Source: an uncultured Bacilli bacterium
GTDB taxonomy: Bacteria > Bacillota_I > Bacilli_A > RF39 > UBA660
Assembly (NCBI GenBank): GCA_944363695.1
Contig: CALVUW010000034.1
Location: forward strand, 1 to 10,646
Length of the DNA stretch: 10,646 nucleotides
Reading direction: 5' to 3'
Shown here: positions 5,824-10,646 of the stretch, piece after piece
Position numbering within the stretch: position 1 is the stretch's first letter
How the letters are laid out: each line of letters begins with the position of its first letter
Program-made: the position numbers and the translations under genes
The notes under the pieces: generated by a model
What the model was told of the DNA's origin: nothing
What the model saw: only the letters and a program-made list of their open reading frames with translations
Database searches by the model: none

Positions 5824-6207
5824 ATGATACAAATAAATACAAAAAAGTACCATAATTATAGTACTAAGGTTACGTGGGAAAAGTTTGAGGTTATTCATGA
5901 TGGTCAAAAGTTAAAAGGTCTTGCGCCATTTATTAGTTTTAATATAGAAGATGTTATTTTTATTGGTTTAGAACTTATATTGTCACAAGAAATGATCGAA
6001 AGTATGAAGTTGAATAGTCAAACCAACATAAAATCATATTTAACGGATATTCTTTATGAAGACAGTAGGGGATGGATATCACTGATTACTGATGAATATG
6101 ATTGTACAATTGTCAGGCTTGATGAACGAAAGTTTAAAATTCATTTCATAGTAACATCTGAAATAGAAAATATAGATATAATGATTGATACTCAAGTTGA
6201 ATTCTGA
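5824..6207 (+). CDS. Hypothetical protein, 127 residues
   Basis: No family is recognised. The product is acidic to neutral, cytoplasmic by appearance, and rich in predicted beta strands: TKVTWEKFEVIHDGQKLKG near the start, FNIEDVIFIGLELIL in the middle, and GWISLITDEYDCTIVRLDE and FKIHFIVTS at the end. This regular alternation suggests a small all-beta or alpha/beta domain. There are no cysteine clusters or catalytic-looking motifs. GGGA at 5812-5815, nine bases from the ATG, and the 13-base gap after the acetyltransferase gene support translation. It ends the operon; the next gene has its own promoter. An immunity-type or partner protein is possible, but nothing in the sequence shows it. Confidence 0.65.
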   Translation: MIQINTKKYHNYSTKVTWEKFEVIHDGQKLKGLAPFISFNIEDVIFIGLELILSQEMIESMKLNSQTNIKSYLTDILYEDSRGWISLITDEYDCTIVRLDERKFKIHFIVTSEIENIDIMIDTQVEF

Positions 6208-6230
6208 TAGAACGAAAAATTATAATTACG

Positions 6231-6239
6231 TGTTATAAT
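6231..6239 (+). promoter_or_regulatory. Extended -10 promoter of the nitroreductase gene
   Basis: TGTTATAAT is a perfect extended -10 element (TG at 6231-6232, TATAAT at 6234-6239). No good -35 box is present at 16-18 bp upstream, which extended -10 promoters can tolerate. It lies in the only sizeable gap of this stretch, about 27 bases before the ATG at 6266. Confidence 0.6.
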
Positions 6240-6265
6240 AAAAGAAAATAGAAGTGAGTGATAGT

Positions 6266-7072
6266 ATGAGTTTAACGATAAATATATATTATACAGGAAA
6301 AAATGGTAGTGCTAAAGAATTTGTGAACGAAATGATTTCATCAGGAGTTGTAGATCAAATTCGTAAGGAAGAAGGAAATAAAAGATATGAATATTTCTTT
6401 CCGGAAAATGATTCAGAAACGGTATTGTTAATTGATTGTTGGGAAGATCAACATGCCCTAGATCTACATCATAAATCACCTATGATGGAACAAATAGCAG
6501 CATTAAGAAGTAAATATCATTTAAAAATGAAAGTAGAGCAGTATACAAATCTAGTATCTGATAATCATGATTTTGAAACCGTTATCAGAAATAGAACAGC
6601 AACCAGAAAGTTTAAAGACAAAAATATAGAACCAGAAAAAATTAATAAAATATTGGAAGCTGGTCGTCTAGCGCCAACGGCCAAAAATTTCCAGCCTCAA
6701 AAAATTTATGTTGCTAAATCAAATGAGGCTTTAGCAAAAATAGATAAAGTGAGTCCTTGTCGCTATAATGCGCCGGTAGTGTTAATTGTTTGTAGTGATA
6801 AAAATATAGCTTGGACTAAGGATGAATATTCGACTTATGAAATGGATGCTTGTATTGTAGCTACTCATATGATGCTAGAAGCCACTAATGTTGGAGTTGA
6901 TAATATATGGATTGAAATGTTTGATAAAAAGGAATTAAAGCACCAATTTGAGTTGGCGGATAATATGGAGCCAATTTGTCTTATACCATTAGGCTATAAA
7001 GCAGATGATTATAAAGGAAATCCATTACATAATAAGCGAAAAGAGTTAAGTGATATCGTTACCTTTGTATAG
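6266..7072 (+). CDS. ABM domain-nitroreductase fusion protein
   Basis: Two domains are joined in a 268-residue protein. Residues 1-95 look like an antibiotic-biosynthesis-monooxygenase (ABM, dimeric alpha-beta barrel) domain: LTINIYYTGKNG, YEYFFPENDSETVLLIDCWEDQHALDLHH, then a strand KMKVEQYT. Residues 103-268 are an FMN-dependent nitroreductase: RNRTATRKF (108-116) and EAGRLAPTAKNFQPQ (131-145) for flavin contact, then DACIVATHMMLEATNVGV and the final PLGYKADD. Nitroreductases reduce nitro groups, quinones or flavins with NAD(P)H. I start at the ATG 6266, with AAGTGAG at 6252-6258 before it; a GTG at 6254 would add four residues. It has its own promoter and a strong terminator, so it is probably monocistronic. 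Confidence 0.86.
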   Translation: MSLTINIYYTGKNGSAKEFVNEMISSGVVDQIRKEEGNKRYEYFFPENDSETVLLIDCWEDQHALDLHHKSPMMEQIAALRSKYHLKMKVEQYTNLVSDNHDFETVIRNRTATRKFKDKNIEPEKINKILEAGRLAPTAKNFQPQKIYVAKSNEALAKIDKVSPCRYNAPVVLIVCSDKNIAWTKDEYSTYEMDACIVATHMMLEATNVGVDNIWIEMFDKKELKHQFELADNMEPICLIPLGYKADDYKGNPLHNKRKELSDIVTFV

Positions 7073-7086
7073 AATAAATCGCAATT

Positions 7087-7113
7087 AAAAGTGGGAGCAA
7101 ACTTCCACTTTTT
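7087..7113 (+). terminator. Intrinsic terminator after the nitroreductase gene
   Basis: AAAAGTGGGAG (7087-7097) pairs with CTTCCACTTTT (7102-7112) over 11 positions with one G-U, around a CAAA loop; a T5 run closes it at 7109-7113. It lies 15 bases after the nitroreductase stop. Confidence 0.9.
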
Positions 7114-7128
7114 GCATTTAGATGATTA

Positions 7129-7137
7129 TGTTATAAT
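7129..7137 (+). promoter_or_regulatory. Extended -10 promoter of the HD-lipocalin pair
   Basis: TGTTATAAT (TG at 7129-7130, TATAAT at 7132-7137) follows the terminator directly and has the same sequence as the -10 elements of rplS and the nitroreductase gene. A TTGCAT at 7112-7117 gives only a 14-bp spacer, so the -35 is weak or absent. The start site would be near 7144, leaving a 36-base leader. Confidence 0.65.
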
Positions 7138-7179
7138 GAAATTGTTTAATACTAAGATATGTATGGGAGAGTGGTATAG

Positions 7180-7968
7180 ATGTATGAAACAGCTAAAAAA
7201 TATTTTCTTGCTTTTCTTGATAGTAACTTCGATCTAAATGATGCTAAAGTATCTCATAAATTACAACATACCTTTTATGTTGTAGATAACGCCCAATATA
7301 TTTGCCAAAGTTTAGGCTTAAACACTGAAGATACACAGTTAGCCATGTTGATTGCCTTACTGCATGATATTGGTCGATTTGATCAAGCCCAACAAATGCA
7401 TTCCTTTAGAGAAGATATCCTAAATTATGATCACGCCACTTTAGGTGTGAAATTTCTATTTGAAACAGGTGCCATAAGACACTTCATAGAAACTAATCAA
7501 TATGATAATATTATTAAAAAAGCTATTGGTAATCATAGTAAGTATATTTTAGAGGAAAGTAATTTGACAGATAAAGAGTTATTGCATTGTAAAATAATAA
7601 GAGATGCTGATAAACTGGATAGTTTTAGGACGAAGTCAACAGAAGATATTTTTACGATGGCAAATATTACATCAGAAGAAATTGAAACATCTAACATTAC
7701 AGACAAAGTATTTGATGATTTTATGAGTGAGAAGACAATTCTTAGTAAAGATAGAAAAACAGGAATTGATATTTGGATATCTTATATTGCCTTTGTATTT
7801 GGTCTTGAGTTCAGCTGCAGTTTAAAATTAGTGAAAGATAAAGATTACGTGAATATTTTATTTAATAGATTTGATTATAAATTAGATAGAGATAGAATGG
7901 ACATATTAAAAACAAAGGCTTTAGAGTATGTTGAAAGAAAGAGTAAAAATGAAGCAAATAATATATGA
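7180..7968 (+). CDS. HD-domain phosphohydrolase
   Basis: The 262-residue protein is an HD-superfamily metal-dependent phosphohydrolase. Ligand positions seen are His30 (KLQHTFYV), His62-Asp63 (ALLHDIGRFDQ), His85 (NYDHATLGVKFL), His119 (IGNHSKY) and Asp144 (IIRDADKLDSFR). The DHATLG and RDADKLD blocks are typical of stand-alone HD proteins of Firmicutes. No signalling or membrane domain is attached, and the substrate is unknown; nucleotides or cyclic nucleotides are usual for the fold. GGGAGAG (7165-7171) precedes the ATG. Its 3' end overlaps the start of the next gene by 20 to 41 bases depending on that start, pointing to translational coupling. It is unrelated in length to the smaller HD protein at 3387. 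Confidence 0.85.
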   Translation: MYETAKKYFLAFLDSNFDLNDAKVSHKLQHTFYVVDNAQYICQSLGLNTEDTQLAMLIALLHDIGRFDQAQQMHSFREDILNYDHATLGVKFLFETGAIRHFIETNQYDNIIKKAIGNHSKYILEESNLTDKELLHCKIIRDADKLDSFRTKSTEDIFTMANITSEEIETSNITDKVFDDFMSEKTILSKDRKTGIDIWISYIAFVFGLEFSCSLKLVKDKDYVNILFNRFDYKLDRDRMDILKTKALEYVERKSKNEANNI

Positions 7969-8911
7969 TGTTGATCATTTACAAGATTTTGATACAGAAT
8001 GGTTACTACATAAAAAATGTAGTGAATGGTGGTATGCTACCTCTATATTAAAAGATGAACATAATAATTTATATTCTTGTCAATTTACTTTTTTAAGAAT
8101 GAGATTATTACCTTTTTTAAAACCATATATTCTAATGTCAGCTGTAACAGACTTTCAGACTAAAAAACATTATTATACGCAAGAATTTACCTTATCCAGT
8201 AAAAATGTAGAAATAAGTAAAAATAAGGTAAGTTGTGCTAAAGCTGAGGTTTTAAAAAATGATGATGGTATGACTATGAAGAGTATAGGTGAGAAGTTTT
8301 CCTATGAATTAAATCTTGCTTATGGTAAAGGTGCTTATTGGCATTGTGATAATGGAAAACTATATATGGGCATTAAAGATGAGAAACAAACGACCTTTTA
8401 CTATTCATATACTAATATGCCAACGACAGGTACCATTATTTTAAATGATCAATCGATAAAAGTAACAGGAACAACTTGGTTTGATAAGCAAGGCGGTACT
8501 TTTAATTTTATGAATACTAAGACTCATTGGGAATGGTTTTCTATGAGATTTTATGATAATGAAGAAATTATGTTATTTAATTTTCCGCACCAGCAGTATG
8601 GAGATGGTACCTATATAAAGAAAGATTTGACCAGCAATCGCTTGAATCATTATAGTATGAAGCCCATTAAAAAAAAAAAAAAAGATGGTTATAAATTTTC
8701 TTGTGGTTGGCAATTACAAATTCCTGCCATTAAAGATGAATATTACAAAATTATTCCTATTATAGATGGTCAAATGAATTTAGCTTATTTTGAGCAGCTA
8801 TGTTATATCTATGATAAAGATCACAATGAAGTTGGAATGTGTTTTGTGGAATTATTACCAGGTGTTTATAATCAAAAAATAGATGGAAAATTATTGCTTA
8901 AAAAGATGTAA
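7928..8911 (+). CDS. AttH/CrtC-type lipocalin-like protein
   Basis: The 327-residue product resembles the AttH/CrtC (hydroxyneurosporene-synthase-like) double-lipocalin fold. An N-terminal block CSEWWYATSILKDEHNN (31-47) is followed by FTFLR, SAVTDFQTKKHYYTQEF (71-87) and a second-domain signature TGTTWFDKQGGTFNF (180-194) plus HWEWFSMRFYDNEEIMLFNF (200-219). Members bind or hydrate hydrophobic compounds; the ligand here is unknown, and no signal peptide is seen. AAAGG at 7914-7918 serves the ATG at 7928; an ATG at 7949 (MKQIIYDVD) is a good alternative. The gene overlaps the HD gene. A 15-A tract (8669-8683) encodes five lysines and makes the frame prone to slippage. Confidence 0.75.
   Translation: MLKERVKMKQIIYDVDHLQDFDTEWLLHKKCSEWWYATSILKDEHNNLYSCQFTFLRMRLLPFLKPYILMSAVTDFQTKKHYYTQEFTLSSKNVEISKNKVSCAKAEVLKNDDGMTMKSIGEKFSYELNLAYGKGAYWHCDNGKLYMGIKDEKQTTFYYSYTNMPTTGTIILNDQSIKVTGTTWFDKQGGTFNFMNTKTHWEWFSMRFYDNEEIMLFNFPHQQYGDGTYIKKDLTSNRLNHYSMKPIKKKKKDGYKFSCGWQLQIPAIKDEYYKIIPIIDGQMNLAYFEQLCYIYDKDHNEVGMCFVELLPGVYNQKIDGKLLLKKM
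8669..8683 (+). repeat. A15 homopolymer inside a coding region
   Basis: Fifteen consecutive A residues encode Lys248-252 of the lipocalin-like protein, in frame as written. It is the longest single-base run in the window. Loss or gain of one A would truncate the protein shortly after its second lipocalin signature. Confidence 0.9.
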
Positions 8912-9027
8912 GAACGACGATAAAATTAACATTCATAAGTGTTAGAAGTGTAAAATAAAATTCTATTATTTAGTTGTTAACACTGAGAAATTACAGTTTT
9001 TCTTTATTGGTCAAAGAAAATAAAGGT

Positions 9028-9036
9028 TGTTAGAAT
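9028..9036 (+). promoter_or_regulatory. Probable promoter of the second GNAT gene
   Basis: TGTTAGAAT is an extended -10 element (TG 9028-9029, TAGAAT 9031-9036) with a poor -35 candidate TTGGTC at 9007-9012 (18-bp spacer). The surrounding 152-base gap (8912-9063) has no ORF. It holds AT-rich inverted repeats such as AGTGTTA/TAACACT and TTTCTTT/AAAGAAA, and a weak ACTG/CAGT hairpin followed by T residues, none a convincing terminator. Confidence 0.45.
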
Positions 9037-9063
9037 AATTTAAAACAAAAAGAAGGTGTTTTA

Positions 9064-9699
9064 ATGATATCAACCAAGGAAGAGATGAAGCAGGAAAAGT
9101 TTTTTTTAGAAATACCTACAATAACAAGGAAACAAGAAGCACTAGATTACCTAGCAGAATTTATAAAATATAGATCGGATTTAAATGGAATGGGGAGTAT
9201 GAATATGTGCTTAGAAGGTGCGTTATATGAAGAATGGTTGTTAGAACTTAGAAAAAGAGAAGATATAGAATACGTAAGTCAGATCAATAGATGTCTTTCA
9301 AAAACGTTTTTTGTAATAAGAAAAAACGATAATAGAATTGTTGGTATGATAAACATTAGATATAATATTTCAAATGAAATGTTACGAAAGGGAGTCTCTC
9401 ATATTGGTTATGGAATAAGGCCTACAGAACGAAGGAAAGGTTATGCCAAAATAGCACTATATTTAGGACTTATAGAAGAACAAAAATTGGGCGAGGACAA
9501 TGTGTTACTTGAATGTACTGTCGATAACATTGGCTCTAATAAAACCATTCGGGCTTTAGGTGGAAGATTAGAAAAAACGGAGTTAGATGCAAATGATAAT
9601 ACTATGACAAATTATTACTGGATCAATGTAAATGATTCCGTTAAAAAGTATTTTGAACAATATGATAATAAAATAGAAAAAATTAAAGTTGGTTTATAA
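9064..9699 (+). CDS. GNAT family N-acetyltransferase
   Basis: The 211-residue protein is an acetyl-CoA-dependent N-acetyltransferase. A divergent N-terminal part (1-75) includes a Met-rich stretch DLNGMGSMNMCLEG. Residues 81-100 (TFFVIRKNDNRIVGMINIRY) form the central strands. Motif A is VSHIGYGIRPTERRKGYAKIALYLGL (111-136) with the R-R-K-G-Y-A pyrophosphate loop. Motif B is CTVDNIGSNKTIRALGGRLE (151-170). It is not closely similar to the acetyltransferase at 5211. GAAGGTG lies just upstream of the ATG. The acetylated substrate is unknown; small-molecule or aminoglycoside-like targets are possible for the family but nothing specific is visible. Confidence 0.85.
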   Translation: MISTKEEMKQEKFFLEIPTITRKQEALDYLAEFIKYRSDLNGMGSMNMCLEGALYEEWLLELRKREDIEYVSQINRCLSKTFFVIRKNDNRIVGMINIRYNISNEMLRKGVSHIGYGIRPTERRKGYAKIALYLGLIEEQKLGEDNVLLECTVDNIGSNKTIRALGGRLEKTELDANDNTMTNYYWINVNDSVKKYFEQYDNKIEKIKVGL

Positions 9700-9756
9700 G
9701 AAGAGTATTATCAAAAATAATAGTAAAATATTAGTATATAAAAGAAGGGAGGGATT

Positions 9757-10646
9757 ATGAAGATGTTTGAAGAACAGAATGACTTATTAATTTATAAAGA
9801 TAAAGATGGAAATGTAGTGGTTGATGCAATATATAAAGATGAAACTTTATGGCTTACTCAAAAAGGGATGGCTAAGGTTTTTGGATGTAGTGTTGATAAT
9901 ATATCGTTACATTTAAAAAATATTTTTAAAGATAAAGAATTAGATGAATTTACAGTTGTCGAGGATTCCTCGATAACTGCAAATGATGGAAAAAATTATA
10001 AAACCAAAATATATAGTTTAGATGCAATTATAGCTGTTGGTTATCGGGTAAACTCTAAGAAAGCGACTGAATTTAGAATATGGGCCACTAAAGTATTAAA
10101 AGAATATATAATAAAGGGATTTGCTTTAAATGATGAAAGATTTATTAGAGGAAATAAGTATGATGCTAAATATTTTGATGAGTTATTAGAACGAATTAAA
10201 ACAATCAGAGTAAGTGAAAGAATGGTTTATCAAAAAATTACAGACTTATTTATAGCAACTTCTACAGATTATAATCCTAAATCAGAAGAAGCTTATACAT
10301 TTTTTAAAATTGTTCAAAACAAACTTCATTATGCTATCTCTGGTCATACTGCAGCAGAACTTATTTATAATAGAGCGAATGCTAATAAAAAACATATGGG
10401 TCTCATTGATTGGAAAAATTCTCCTGATGGACTAATATACAAGTATGATGTAGTGGTTGCTAAAAATTATTTGAACGAAGAAGAGTTGACTAAATTAAAT
10501 GATTTAACAAATATGTTTTTAGTATTTGCAGAAGATGAAGCTAAAGAAAGACATGTTATGACTATGCAGGATTGGATTAATGCTACAGATGATTTGTTAA
10601 AATTTAGGAGAAAAAATGTATTAAAAAATAGTGGTAGTATTTCTCA
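9757..10646 (+). CDS. RhuM family protein, 3' end outside window
   Basis: The frame is open from ATG 9757 to the window end (296 codons), so the C-terminus is missing; the family is usually about 330-350 residues. It matches the RhuM family (named after a Salmonella pathogenicity island 3 gene; function unknown). Landmarks are LWLTQKGMAKVFGCSVDNISLHLKNIF near the start, IYSLDAIIAVGYRVNSKKATEFRIWATKVLKEYIIKGFALND, a central FFKIVQNKLHYAISGHTAAELIYNRAN and KKHMGLIDWK, and FAEDEAKERHVMTMQDW near the cut. The N-terminal helix pattern looks DNA-binding. A strong GAAGGGAGGG precedes the ATG. RhuM genes often occur in genomic islands and beside restriction or toxin systems, so the island may continue to the right. 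Confidence 0.9.
   Translation, partial: MKMFEEQNDLLIYKDKDGNVVVDAIYKDETLWLTQKGMAKVFGCSVDNISLHLKNIFKDKELDEFTVVEDSSITANDGKNYKTKIYSLDAIIAVGYRVNSKKATEFRIWATKVLKEYIIKGFALNDERFIRGNKYDAKYFDELLERIKTIRVSERMVYQKITDLFIATSTDYNPKSEEAYTFFKIVQNKLHYAISGHTAAELIYNRANANKKHMGLIDWKNSPDGLIYKYDVVVAKNYLNEEELTKLNDLTNMFLVFAEDEAKERHVMTMQDWINATDDLLKFRRKNVLKNSGSIS

Noticed and set aside
8912..9063. Inverted repeats in the gap before the second GNAT as terminators
   Set aside because: The stems are short and AT-only, or have long loops; only a 4-bp ACTG/CAGT stem is followed by T residues, which is too weak to call.
9706..9722. TATTAT/ATAATA hairpin before the RhuM gene
   Set aside because: It has six A-T pairs only and no T tract; likely a chance product of base composition.
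1..10646. Mobile element, CRISPR array, tRNA or rRNA genes
   Set aside because: No transposase, integrase, regularly spaced array of repeats, cloverleaf or rRNA-like sequence was seen on either strand.

Overview
The window comes from a very AT-rich, low-GC Gram-positive bacterium (Bacillota). This rests on AGGAGG-type ribosome binding sites, strong extended -10 promoters, a ribosomal protein L19 leader RNA typical of Firmicutes, and the gene pair rplS-lepB. An Erysipelotrichales/Coprobacillaceae-like or related Bacilli gut lineage is plausible, but the sequence alone does not fix the genus. The standard genetic code applies: TGA ends several intact genes and Trp is written TGG. Every gene seen lies on the + strand.

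Positions 1-1085 are housekeeping. Two near-identical 25-bp repeats, 31 bp apart, precede a strong promoter, an L19 leader RNA, rplS (ribosomal protein L19) and, after a terminator hairpin that starts on the rplS stop codon, lepB (signal peptidase I).

Positions 1086-2401 hold two ASCH-domain genes in tandem. The first follows lepB closely and is intact. The second was a fusion of an ASCH domain to a cytidine/blasticidin-S-type deaminase and is now broken by a one-base shift in an A8 run and an in-frame TGA. Between them is the most striking element of the window: a separate promoter, a 15-codon leader peptide, three mutually complementary segments and an intrinsic terminator. The layout is that of a ribosome-stalling attenuator placed in front of the ASCH-deaminase gene.

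Positions 2402-6207 are a tightly spaced run of small accessory genes without a visible terminator: a transglutaminase-like protein, a CutA-family protein overlapping an HD-domain hydrolase, a protein with an N-terminal motif like that of DarT-type ADP-ribosyltransferases, a DUF3841 protein, a GNAT acetyltransferase and an unrecognised 127-residue protein.

Positions 6208-8911 form two further units. An ABM-domain/nitroreductase fusion has its own extended -10 promoter and a strong terminator. It is followed by a second promoter driving an HD-domain phosphohydrolase that overlaps an AttH/CrtC-type lipocalin-like protein, the latter carrying a 15-A tract. Positions 8912-10646 carry another GNAT acetyltransferase and a RhuM-family gene cut by the window end.

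After lepB the region looks like a cargo of small, mostly stand-alone enzymes (acetyltransferases, HD hydrolases, nitroreductase, nucleoside-type deaminase), as often found in resistance/detoxification or variable chromosomal regions. No transposase, integrase, tRNA, rRNA or CRISPR array is visible.
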